DNA of 64,000 nt from Apiospora phragmitis (lineage: Eukaryota; Ascomycota; Sordariomycetes; Amphisphaeriales; Apiosporaceae), in contig JAQQWL010000011.1 in assembly GCA_038363925.1 (NCBI GenBank), forward strand, positions 1,488,001 to 1,552,000. Direction: 5' to 3'. Below, in pieces: positions 44,193 to 55,456 of this stretch (within the stretch, counting starts at the first letter, position 1; each line of letters opens with the position of its first letter). A model generated the notes under the pieces. The model worked only from the letters and a program-made list of their open reading frames with translations, was not told where the DNA came from and made no database searches. Position numbers and translations under genes: made by a program.

Positions 44193-47147
44193 GTCTGAGC
44201 TAGAATAGCCAATCGACACTAATTCCTTGTGCATATGGGCCCTATAACTTAATAGACATACGTATACTACAAGTACTATATAATAAGATTCGCTTTTATG
44301 AAACACTCTAAGAACTGAACTACATCTCGGCACTGTCTTTTCCGACTTACCAAGGTAGTAAGTAGTGTATGTCCGTTTTGCGCCGGAAACACCAGAATAG
44401 TCCCGAGAGTCATTATGCGCAGATTCGTCATACTTGCAGTAAACACCCAGTCAGACAAGGCAAGAAGATGCTCTTCCCGCCACGAGGCCGGGCCCGGCTA
44501 AGACAAAGCAGTCGAACCATAACAGCCCGCCCGTAGCAGCGCGGTCCTAACCGCGCCCAGACTGAGTTCGGGAATGCATTACCAAAGCATGTGCCTGGTT
44601 CCCACGTGCTCCTGCATATGCCATATGGCCACACAACCGTATGGCCATGACGACTGCAATGTTTGCATGTGCATATAGAGTTCAACAGTCAAGTCTGCGC
44701 GCGTCGTAAGGCGTAGTGTGTATCACTACCACTTCCAATACCACATACCACCTACAAACTACGCATCACTACTGGCGTCCATAGAAACTTCTCAAGCCTA
44801 CCTATGAGACTAACTTTAAGCGACCGGTCTGGTGCGCGGGTTACACCGCCTTTCGTACAGATGGCGCCATGAGCTAATCTAGTCTCATAGTGTATCCCTC
44901 GGAATCGATTTATCCCTTCATCATCAAAGGATAGATATTAAGACAGAACTTTGGACATATCGACAATTGGATCTCGTCCCCAGAAAGAAAGAAACAAGAG
45001 AAGCCCTATTTTTCAACGTGGGAGTCCCCCCTTCAGTTGTCTACAATAGATAGCAGTAGCACTCAGGATAAACGAAGCTTGAAGTAGTCGTAATACGTGC
45101 CACTGGTCCTTTCGTATTATTTACCGTTTCTGGTCAGATACTCCATCCAGGGTGGTTTCATTCGATCCAGACCCGCAATTCGCATCAGCAGAGCATCGGC
45201 AGAGCGAGTTGGGTAATGGGTCAAAGGAGAAGAAGGATTCAAGATTCACTTGAGATGTCTTCGGTCAAATTTACAAATCCTACATAAGCGTCTCTGCTAT
45301 AGCGATGCCCCATCAAGTTCTGGGGATAATATTACCTAATGGGTCTCGTCCGATCGTTGAGGTGAGAAAACTTGCGAGGGCATCGTGGGATATACCCGGA
45401 CCAAAAAAGAGATTACACCGATACGCTAACGGGCATAAGCGCCTTCCACCAGCCGGTTCCCACTCAGAGGATATTTTTACTTGTAGGTGTGTGGCACGTG
45501 GCACACCCGGCCTTGGAAGGATGATTGAATGTCTAGAGTAAAATAACAGAACCAGTGAATCACAGCTTCCAGCCCTTTTTCCCAAACAAACCCTGGCCGA
45601 GAGTTTCATAGATGAGGTGACACTGTGTCACTGGCGGGTCGGGAATCGGGATCTCTGGAGGAGTTCATGCTGTCTCTCGGGCTGCCGCAAATCGACAAGT
45701 TTGAGAATGCATATACGACATGGGTTTATCTCTCGATGCTACCTGTATGTATGTACTTTAGGTTGACTCGTCCCGTATCCGACCTTTTACAGCGGGATGA
45801 AACTGCCAAATGGGCAGTGATCTTCAGACGCAACAACCCATCTGGCCCTATCAGAAGAACGGACGACACGACAGGACCCGACAACCTGGTACTTCTTCTT
45901 GTCTCTCTGCACACCATCTCCTGCATAACATTTGTCGAAGACGGGACAACGGATTATTATGTCTCGAAAACGAACTGCCGGTTGGCGTGCGGCAGCGTGT
46001 CCGCCAGCTCAAAAACGAAAAAAAAGTGAATCCAATTTTCAGCCACGGCACTTGAATAATATGAACTTTAAAATTGGCACAGCAGGAGCGAGGTCGAACC
46101 TTGGCGCCTTCGCTGCCGCTAGATGAATGGAAAGAAGGAAAGGGCCACAATGTCATGCGAACCATACCTAACCATGTTATTATCGCGTGCTGGACCGAAC
46201 GAATCACCGGGCGGGATGATGTTGTGGCACCTGTTGGCAAGGCTCGATCAAGTATTTTTCTGGTTGTTCCAGAACAAATGCCACCTAAGATCTGAGCAGG
46301 GTTCTTCCCTGAGCATACAAAACCCCACGAGGGCATCCTTGGCATACCCTTCTCCACCCAATCACGGCTCAAGCGAGCCTGCCAGCTCGTCAGCTCGTCT
46401 ATCCCAGACGAGGTATAGTCGTGGTAGGACCTCCCAGCTTCGTATGTACCTTGCAGGAGGGCCAAAGTCGCCAGTAACTAGCAGCTAACCTAGCACTCGA
46501 AGCTGTCCCATACCTTGTAGGGCAATCCTCCGAATCCCACGTTAAAACCAGGAGGGTGGTCCCAGAGCAGCTGAGATGGGAGATGGACGCATGTACCTGC
46601 AGCGACGTGCATGGCATAGCCTGACGAGCTGCACTCTGTCCGCTTGTCGTGCTCCAGTTTCTGCTCCAGATATCTCTCCGAGACATCGTGGCCGCCCGTC
46701 TCAGATTGGTCGAGTCAGCTATCCAGGCACTGCCATGCCTAGTGCTCTTCGGTAATGAAGAGCGCGCTTGCAGTGCACACTACCGGCCAAGCTTGCGAGA
46801 GATGTTTGTCCATTTTTATTATATCAAGAGGATCGGCCGCCAGCGCTGCCCCAAATGGCAGACCCCTGGTTCTACCGGGCTTGGAGTCCTATGCCATTCA
46901 TTACTTTCATTCTAACGGGCTGCTTGCTTTGTCTCTCTTTTACTCCACGGCCCAACCCAACCAGATTGGAAGTTGGATGGCGATAGATCACCACGATATT
47001 GTTATAGTGATCTGCGGTCCGTCCTCCACGTGGAGGATCGATGGCGACATCCCCCGAAAAGGAAATAGCTACCACTGTTCACATAACGTACAAGAACGGT
47101 ATTAGAGTTTTGGGTTTCGGTGCCGGCCGACGGTCACAGCAACCACC
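44193..47147. other. Long gene-free region
   Basis: About 3 kb between the esterase and the PTH11-like gene. ORFs here overlap on both strands and none shows a domain or coherent splice pattern. No repeats or RNA genes recognised. Confidence 0.5.
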
Positions 47148-48748
47148 ATGTCAATGGTCTTCCAACATGGCCCTTCAGCCTTTGTGGGCCAACCGCCCAA
47201 CACTGAACGAGACTATTATATCGTGAGGGGATTCCTCCGCGCCGCTCGCCTCGACAACGTAGATCCCGCCGAGGGCTATATACGGGCCGCCCAGTCGCCC
47301 TATCCCGGCTATGAATATAGCTCGAAGCAGCCCGGCATCATCGCCGGCCTCATCATTATTATCGTCGCCATCACCGTGGCTACGGTGTCGAGGTTGGCTC
47401 TTCGGGTGTCGATGACGCAGCTGCGGTTCGGGGCGGACGATTGGGCAACCATTGCTGCTGCTGTAAGTTAACATAATCAAGTCACGTCTGCGATCCGAGA
47501 TGTGCTGTATTTTGTGTCCGTTGTTTTTGCTTTTCTGGATATAATAGAGCTAACTTCATTCCTTCCCTACCTACTAGGCTTTCGGCTTGACTTATACCAT
47601 ATGCCAACTACAAATGGTGCTCAGGGGCGGTGGGAAGCACATATGGGACGCCACGGTACGTTGAATTTGATGGGCAACAGTAAAACATATATGGATATGG
47701 TTCTTCGGACTGACGACTTTGGGGGCAGTATGAAGATTACAATGCATTCGTGTACTACGGGACCATTGACAAGTGGATGTTCTACTTGACCGTCGGCTTC
47801 GTCAAATTGTCGCTCGCCCTATTTATACGCCGCCTCGCGCACCACATCTCGAGATTTTGGCGCTGGTTCTGCGACTTCTTCATCTTCACCCTCGTCGTCT
47901 ACATCGGCCTGGCCGTCTTTTGGGACGTTCTCTCCTGCTCGCCCTTCCAGTCCCAATGGGACCGGCTGTACAGCGGCCGGCTGGCGGAACCCCCCGTGTG
48001 CTACCTCGGGGAGATCCAGGGCCCGTTCTTCAACATTACACACGTGGTGCAAGGGGTGATGCTGCTGGCGTCCCCGGTCATTATCCTGTGGCGTGTGCGC
48101 ATGGACCGAGCCAAGAAGACGCGACTCTTCATCATCTGGGCCAGTGGCCTCATTGCCGTCCTTTGCGGACTTATGCGCCTCATCCGCGCCGACTTGACGG
48201 GAGATCTCACCTGGGACTACGCCGAACTCCTCATCTGGACCTCGCTCGACGTCTGCATCGGCATCATCACCATCAACCTCCCTATCCTCGACGCGTGGCT
48301 GGCCGGAGCCTGGCGTGACGCCGTCACCCGCGTAGGCGGACGTGAGCGCTCGGAGCGCTCGGAGCGCTCCGGCGAGCGCCATAACAATGGCAGCTACAAT
48401 AACATCATTGATAGAGGCTACGCGAAGTCGGGCAGTGGCCGGTCCTACGGCCACGGAACCACGATCAAAACGGGACGGGACGAGGACGAGGCAACGGGCA
48501 AGACGTCATTGTCAACACAAAAACACAAATATTCCGAGTCGGTCGAGGAGATCCTCAACCCTAAACATGACGACTCAGGTGGGGAAGCAGCAAGAACAGG
48601 AGGGTCTATGGAGATGAGGATTTTCACGACACACGAATTCGATGTGCGGTACTCGACCGCAAGCCCGTCTTTGATGGAAGAAGGGGAGGCCAAGCCGGTT
48701 AAGGGTTATGATAAACGATTTGTGACTGGACTGGAGAACGAACATTAG
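47148..48748 (+). CDS. PTH11-like / rhodopsin-domain seven-helix membrane protein
   Basis: Exons 47148-47462, 47578-47655 and 47729-48748 give 470 aa. Introns have GTAAGT and GTACGT donors and CTAG/GCAG acceptors, and phases agree. The fungal rhodopsin-like domain is clear: an extracellular N-terminus, TM1 (GIIAGLIIIIVAITVATVSR), FGADDWATIAAA, GGGKHIWDAT, YNAFVYYGTIDKWMFYLTVGFVKLSLALFIRRL, LSCSPFQSQWD and ITINLPILDAW. The cytoplasmic tail of about 160 residues is disordered with an ERSERSERSGER repeat. Proteins of this class include the Magnaporthe receptor Pth11, which acts in surface sensing. No CFEM domain precedes the helices here. The ligand is unknown. Confidence 0.88.
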
Positions 48749-49463
48749 AAGACTACAGCACAAGCCTGTGTTATTTCATTCATTTGTCTTAAGAGATTAC
48801 TTAGCGGTCATATACCCCCATTCATACATATTTTATTTTGTTGATTACAAACCTTTGTTCCAAGACCACACTCACACAAAGGGGGTTGGTTTGGGGACGC
48901 AAGCTGTTTGCCTGTGCAAGCGTCCTAGGATATACCAGGAGTTTGATGTATGACTACAGGTAGGTAGAGAGAGGTAAGCAATCTGCCAACGCTGTGTCAG
49001 TCATTCATATCCCCTGGCATTGGTATAAGAACTCTCACACTCCACAGGTTCACTGCTCCAGATGAGCTACGACTTAGAAGCACTGCAGTTACAACACACA
49101 AACCATCTGCAGTAACTACATAACCGTCAGCTATTCTGTCAACAGCCAGTTATCCCATAGCCACCAGTTATACCAAAAGGTTTCTCCACTAATAATTCTG
49201 AATAGAAAGAACATTGAGCACATTGAATTCGTCCAATAGTAATAAACGTTCAGGTTAGTGAATACACTGGATTGGCCAGCATTCAATGTCGCCCATTGAA
49301 TACTTCCAGCTACGCCCCCACTATAAGTAGGTGCATCTCTGCTGAGCTCTCTTGCATTCGGCGATTATTGCTCCAGAACCCAGATCCACCCTTCATCCTC
49401 TCCATCAATCAAAAATTATCTAGCTGACTGGTGAAGCCTCCTTCATTACCTGCAACTCTCACC
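48749..49463. other. Intergenic, promoter of the capping-enzyme gene
   Basis: About 700 bp. No gene seen. The segment near 49320-49460 is pyrimidine-rich, as in a leader. Confidence 0.55.
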
Positions 49464-50639
49464 ATGGCCGCCGACAACGGACCTCTGCAGTCCATCGATG
49501 TTCCTGGCATTAAGCTGCCCAACGAAGAGGCCAGCATACTACGCCAAGATGTCCAGCGCCTTCTGGGCAGGGAGCGCTGGGACTTTCCCGGCGCGCAGCC
49601 CGTCAGTTTCGCGCGCCACCACCTCAAGGAGCTACGCTCGAAGGACTACTACGTCTGCGAGAAGTCAGATGGTATAAGATACCTCCTTTACCTCACCGTC
49701 GACCCCTCCACCGGCAGCGAGGCCCACTTCATGATCGACCGACGCAACGACTACTGGTACGTGACCAGCGGCAGCACCCACATCCCGACCACGAAGGGCG
49801 CCGACACCTTCCACCAGGGCACCATCCTCGACGGCGAGCTAGTCATGGACGACGTCGGCGATGGCAGAAAGGAGCCGACATATCTGGTCTTCGATTGCCT
49901 CGCGCTGGACGGACAGAATCTGATGTCGCGGGAGCTGCCGAAGCGACTGGGCTATTTTAAGGAATGGATCTATAATCCCTACAAGGCGCTCTACAAGAAA
50001 TACCCCGAAGAGAAGCAGTACCAATCGTTCTTCTTGGGCATGAAAGAGATGCAGGTCGCCTACGGCATCGAGATGATGTTCCGCCAGGTCATCAAGAACC
50101 TGAAGCACGGCAACGACGGTCTGATCTTCACCTGCCTGGGCAGCGAGTACAAGCCCGGCACCGACCCGCACATCCTCAAGTGGAAGGCCGCCGACGAGAA
50201 CACGGTAGACTTCCGCTGGAAGCTCGACTGGCCCCTCAACCAGCCCGATGACGAGGACCGCGCTAACGGCTGGAACGAGCCCTACAAGCTGTACCACGAG
50301 TTGCCCCAGATCCAGATCCTCGCCTACCACGGCGGTAACGGCCCCGACGCGTACCGACCCTTCGGCGAGATGTATATGACGGAGGAGGAATGGGAGGAGC
50401 TCAAGGCCCTGAACGACCCGCTCGACGAACGCATCGTCGAGGCATACATGGATGAGCAGAAGCGCTGGCGGTTCTACCGCTTCCGGGACGATAAGCCGAA
50501 TGGCAACCACATCTCGGTCATTCGGTCGGTCTTGGAGAGCATTGAGGACGGCGTCACGAAGGAGGAGCTCCTGGCCGCTGCCAAGGGCATCCGAGACGCC
50601 TGGAAGGAGCGGCAGCAGGCCCAATTGCGCCGAGCATAG
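49464..50639 (+). CDS. CEG1: mRNA-capping enzyme subunit alpha (mRNA guanylyltransferase)
   Basis: One uninterrupted exon encodes 391 aa. The ATG at 49464 has a good context (CTCACCATGGCC). The nuclear enzyme forms a lysyl-GMP intermediate and transfers GMP to the 5' diphosphate end of nascent RNA polymerase II transcripts. The nucleotidyltransferase motifs appear in order: I, EKSDGIRYL (catalytic Lys); III, TILDGELVMDD; IIIa, YLVFDCLALDG; IV, HGNDGLIFTC; V, ILKWKAADENTVDF. The OB-fold C-terminal domain ends with RFRDDKPNGNHISVIRSVLESI (motif VI region). Length and motifs match the fungal monofunctional type, so the RNA triphosphatase is presumably encoded elsewhere. Confidence 0.95.
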   Translation: MAADNGPLQSIDVPGIKLPNEEASILRQDVQRLLGRERWDFPGAQPVSFARHHLKELRSKDYYVCEKSDGIRYLLYLTVDPSTGSEAHFMIDRRNDYWYVTSGSTHIPTTKGADTFHQGTILDGELVMDDVGDGRKEPTYLVFDCLALDGQNLMSRELPKRLGYFKEWIYNPYKALYKKYPEEKQYQSFFLGMKEMQVAYGIEMMFRQVIKNLKHGNDGLIFTCLGSEYKPGTDPHILKWKAADENTVDFRWKLDWPLNQPDDEDRANGWNEPYKLYHELPQIQILAYHGGNGPDAYRPFGEMYMTEEEWEELKALNDPLDERIVEAYMDEQKRWRFYRFRDDKPNGNHISVIRSVLESIEDGVTKEELLAAAKGIRDAWKERQQAQLRRA

Positions 50640-51206
50640 GGGGGCGGCAGGCTTGTTTGTAACATTACCTAATTGAGACAGGGCATGGCGTTTTCGGCAG
50701 GGACAATGATATCCAGGACAGGCACGTACTTGATTTATGCTTTTACGGAGCAAGCAGCAGCGACTGCTATGGCAATCCCAAGCTATGAAATTTCTCATAA
50801 CAAGACTTGCAGCCATGATTCCCTGTGACAGACTTGTGATTTGTAAATACATACAGATGCTATCGTAAGCATTATTGCATGCCAAATCAGCCAGGCTAAG
50901 TAAGTATCTAAGTCGCATTGTTGAGCATCAGCAGTGATGCCAGCTCTGCTGCTCGTATCGTACAGTTATAACCCCTCTGATGTCATCAAGTGTGCACTTG
51001 TTTTATTTCATGTGATTTTCTATTGGTATATCTCTGGGATAGGCTCGGCAGTCTCCGACTAACACAGCGACTCGACAGGAAGGTCCGTTATCTCCAAATA
51101 CTAGAAAAAGTGGTCCCGAATATAAACGTCTTTGTCCGCCTCCATCATACATGAATGAACGCATCAACATGGACGACTGAAGGTGATTTGTGCCTCATGT
51201 TACCCC
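50640..51206. other. Intergenic
   Basis: 3' side of the capping-enzyme gene and promoter of the deaminase gene. Nothing else recognised. Confidence 0.55.
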
Positions 51207-51956
51207 ATGCCTAACAACAACAACATGTCTTTCGGCGAAGATAGGGGCAACGGTGGCGGCGGCGAAGGAAGCTCAGCCGTCTCCCTGCTCCTCCCCTCCC
51301 TGTTCCCGGCGCGGACCCCGCTGACGCCTCCTCAGCTCGCCGCGGGCGTCGAGGCGGCCCTGGCGGTCCAACGCCGCGCCGTGACGTTCGGCAAGCGGCC
51401 GTTCGCCGCCGTCCTCCTGGCGCCCGACAACGAGACCGTGCTGCTCTCGCACCAGTCCGTCGACCAGGTCAACCACGCCGAGAGCTCGCTGGCGCGGCTC
51501 GCGTACTGCCACTACGACAAGGCGTTTTTGTGGCGCTGCACGTTGGTGAGCACTTGGGAGCCTTGCGGGATGTGTACGGCGACTATCTATGTGAGCTATC
51601 CTCCTCCTTCTCCTCTTGCGTTCTCTGGGGGTGTTTGCCGCCCAGGCCCGGGTGAGGGGCAAAGGAGCACGTCAGCCTTGGGCATATGATATGGGAAAGA
51701 TACAGTGCTGATAACGGAAACCCGATAGTGGGCGCATATTGGTCGGATAGTTTTCGCTGGCAGTAATGATCAGTTGTATGAGTTGACAGGGCCTGGAAAC
51801 AAAGAGAATTTCACGATGGACTGGCACACAAGAGATGTCTTGAAGGGGTGTCCGCAGAAGGATATCGAAGTGATTGGGCCGCTGGAGGCGGAGGGAAAGA
51901 TCGTGGTGGAGGAGAGCGACAAGTACTGGAGCACGACAAGGAATACTTCAGGCTAG
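51207..51956 (+). CDS. Zinc-dependent nucleoside/nucleobase deaminase family protein
   Basis: Two exons (51207-51590 and 51729-51956; GTGAGC donor, GATAG acceptor) give 203 aa. The cytidine-deaminase-like fold is shown by the zinc and proton-transfer motif NHAESSLARLA (HAE) and by the second zinc motif EPCGMCTATIYWAHIGRIVFAGS (PCxxC), with the intron exactly between IY and WA. Members include guanine and cytosine deaminases and tRNA adenosine deaminases. The size and the FGKRPFAAVLLAPDN segment fit a free-base or nucleoside enzyme better than a tRNA one, but the substrate cannot be fixed. The N-terminus is low in complexity (NNNN, GGGGEG). A later ATG at 51225 would drop six residues. Confidence 0.82.
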
Positions 51957-52305
51957 AAACTGGTGGGCGTTTGCTTTGCAATGCTTTAGGGCGAGCTGGC
52001 TACTTGGTCAATTCAGTACACAGATTGGATATGTAGCTATTGGCGCCCTGGCCGTTCAACTTGATACCTTTGATGTTCACAGGCTTCTCCCGTCCGTTAC
52101 CCTGTCGGTTTTGAGACTGTTGGCCAAGCGCATCTGGCCCATTTAGGCATCAGATCAGGCCCATTATATAATGGCCCAATGCAAAAACAGTCTACTTAAC
52201 TTCTTCCGTTGTCAAACATCATCGACTCCTCTCTTCTTGGGGATTGTCGCAATCCAACAAAACTCTTCACCTGCCAAGATCTTGCCTTCGGCTAGCTCTG
52301 ACGCG
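51957..52305. other. Intergenic
   Basis: About 350 bp separating the deaminase and 2EXR genes. No feature recognised. Confidence 0.5.
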
Positions 52306-53247
52306 ATGTCGACGTTCACCAATTTTGCGAAGCTCCCTCTAGAGCTGCGCCTAGATATTGTGAGTAAGCCCATAGCCACTTGGTTATTCCGTCCAGGATT
52401 GGAGCTGTATGAAGCCATTCTCTGCCGAAAATTAATTGCCACGAGTATTACAGTGGGGATATGCCATTGAGGAAGCGAGCAGTCGCCGCCGAATCGAATT
52501 GCTCACCAGATATGATAATTATCATTGCCCAGGGTATAGGTACTTGGTGTCACCTTTCCTCAGCATCAGCACAGATAGCCGGAAGGCTGCCATGTCCTAC
52601 TATAACGTGAGGTTGAATGTTATGGCATTTTCACTAAGTCGGCGAAGTATAGACCGGCGAAGTAGAGAGTTGCCTTCACTTAACCACCAGCATCCAGACC
52701 TGTGCTTCTATCTGTCTTGTAGTGATTGAGACGGGCCCTTCTGCATGAAAGCCCCGTTGTGGGACAACAATCAACTGGGGGGGGGATAGCGGATATGTGT
52801 ACATGAACCCGGCACAAGACGAGTTCTGGGTTACGATTCCTGGGCCTGGACTTCGGGGTGCCAATGGCGATGGGGCCATGGTCAACTGCATTCCCGAGGC
52901 ACCGAACCCGTTTTGCTGGACCGGTCACGTCATCTCGCTCATGAGACAGTCTCGGAAGGGTCAGAATCTTCGCCTGGTGGAAATATGTATCACGGTACAC
53001 CGCAGCAGACAAGATATATCGATTGAGGACGCATGCCCGGCCAGGCGTAAACACCAGAGACGCTTGGCTATCGGTTTGTGCGCGATCGCCTAGGAGAATC
53101 TGCACTCGCTGTCCGTCATACAACCACCGCCTCAATCAGATGATCTATGTCCCGGAGACGTCCTGGGCAGTAGAGCGTATACTCGAAGACTTGACCCAGT
53201 TCAACACCATCGAGGATTTCAGGCTCACGGACGCTCCAGGCTATTGA
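52306..53247 (+). CDS. 2EXR-domain protein, structure only partly resolved
   Basis: Exon 1 (52306-52359) and exon 2 (from 52454) join in phase through a GTGAGT/TTACAG intron. Together they read FTNFAKLPLELRLDIWGYAIEEASSRRR, then LVSPFLSISTDSRKAAMSYYNVRLNV. This is the usual 2EXR opening (LPxELRLxIW ... SR..A...YY). A later frame contains SGYVYMNPAQDEFW, which fits the next 2EXR block, and the end may be VERILEDLTQFNTIEDFRL (stop 53247). Between these blocks the frame is not continuous. Further introns, an indel in the 9-G run at 52777-52785 or gene decay could explain it. 2EXR proteins are abundant in fungi and functionally unknown. Confidence 0.55.
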
Positions 53248-55456
53248 GACAGGGATTTTAAAGGACAGCAGGCGACTACGAGGCTACGGAACTGGTCGGG
53301 CAAACGCAGATGAGACGATGGGTTATGAAAGGAAATGGCTTAGCGAGCTGATGATTTCCTCGTTAGCAATCAAGGTACGGCGTTGAGGTTTGGTCCGCCA
53401 ATCGTTATGGTATTCGAGGGTACATTCATACGGAGCAATGTGTCTATCAAGGGACTGCTGGGCCATGAGGCCAGGCGATGCTCTTAGGCAACCAGATCTG
53501 AAATGAAATGATTGTCCCTATAAATTGTTTTTGCGCGTTATGCGGCACGGCCCATAATATTATGGTGAATAGTAGAGCCCCAGCACTTGCGTATGATGGA
53601 GTATCACGGAGTTTGCCCCGAGCCGGTGGTAGCGTGACCACACACCAAGAAGAAAGCCATGCCTTTGATCAGTAGTCATGAAGATAGATTCGTCGGTTAC
53701 ACTGAAAATTGCCTCATGGCCTCGCCGCCCGAGATCCCCCATGCTCGAGCGATGGCTTTACCAGTCGGGGGAGAGACCTTCAGTCTCGACATTGACGTGC
53801 CTAATATACGAGGAACAGGCCAGAAACATGACAAGCTCATTGTCAGCCACGGGGATAAGAGTTCGTTACGATGAGAGTTGTAGATGCTCACTCCTTCTCG
53901 TGACATTTTCCTGGCAAAGGTCAATGTGTCAAGACTGAGGTGTATACGATCGCGATGCGCACGGGCGGCCGTCGCAGATAGATCTATCTCTCCTGGAAAT
54001 AGTGTCATCCCATACTGTTAGAGCCCTAACTTGGTTTGGTTTAACCTGCCATGCCGTCAAGCCTATCTAACAACTCCAGAACCGGCCCAGTGAACTTGAC
54101 ATTGCCTGTGTATCACCATATTGACAAATGAATCTAACGTCGGACCGGTATCGTGCCGCCTCAGGGGGTCGGCGGGTAGAGAACCGGGAATTCGGCAGGC
54201 TCATGAACCCATCTATATGTATGCTAGTTGCAAGAAACCGGCAACAAAGTCCGGCTTCGAAGAAATGTACTTGTACTAGTATCGATCACCTGAGGCGGTA
54301 TTGGCATCCACCACCCCGAGGCAGCTCAAGTTAAGAGGGCGGCAACGGCATTGTCGCGAGTCAGAATCGCGGGGTGAATAGTCCTACCAGAAATAGTCAC
54401 ATTTTCACTCACTAAGAGCGCCAATCATTGCCACAGAAGAGCTTAACTCTACCTACCGTCTTCCAGCTCTGTATCCCCAGTATACCTTCCGAGAATCAAG
54501 GCGAGAGAGACTTTATGTTGCTGCTCTTGCTCACAGGCATGTGGATACAGGCTGGTTGGAGTGTTCGTTGCCGGCCGGGAGACTCGCCTAAAATTGGTTA
54601 TCGTCATCGTACTGCTATGTGTACATGTACTGTATATTGCAACCCTGCGTGCGTACGTGCCGTTACACCTTCCAACATAAACTATACCCCAATGGTTCCT
54701 CTTGCAGCTACTTTGATCGGAAACAAGCTGGCGAGGGCCAAAGAAGTAGGACCGAGAACAGTGTTTTGGTGACAATTTTCGAAGGATCGTCATTCCCCGA
54801 CCCCCCTGTTCAATAGCGACATTATACAACAGCCAAGAGGAGCCGTCCCCGCATACCCCCCCCAGATAGTCCCCCGCAAATGGGAATGCGGGAAGAAAGC
54901 CACTCTCGGACTAGAGTGCTAGGGTAATTGGCTTCTTCCTGCTGGGTGGGTTTCAGACTTCCCAATGTCGTACAGTATTATCCGGAGCCAATGGTTTAGT
55001 TTAGGGGAGGGGGGGGGGGAGGCTTCCTATCGGTACGTATTTGTCCGCCTATTCATTACGTATACCTATGTAGCTCACAACCACGGGGGTTCGGACCTGC
55101 CTATGCGATACACTATGTCACGGCATGGTATCGCATCCGCCAACCTGCGGCATCGCTGCAGCTGCAACCGGGATGGCAGTCAATAATGTCACATCGCATA
55201 TGGAACGAGCGTGCCATGTAGGTAGGTAGATAAGGACGCGCTCCTGCACAGCGGCGAAGAACGAATCCTTCGGAATTTTATCGCAAGTCGAGGAGAAGAG
55301 GGTAGTGAAAGTCTTTCATCGTGCCTACTGCTGCTCACATTGCGCATCAAATAGACAGCTTGCTGGTCTCTCTTCTTTCAATTTCTTCTCGTCGATCTTC
55401 TCAGTGCCAGAGTGCAAGCTTATATATATCTTGGAATCAATTGCTGCCTCCCCACC
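53248..55456. other. Intergenic
   Basis: About 2.2 kb without a recognised gene. A G-rich run lies near 55003-55022. The last 200 bp before 55457 look like a pyrimidine-rich leader. Confidence 0.5.

Noticed and set aside
44193..47147. Possible transposon remnant in the gap before the PTH11-like gene
   Set aside because: No transposase, reverse transcriptase, terminal repeats or strong AT bias of RIP type was seen.
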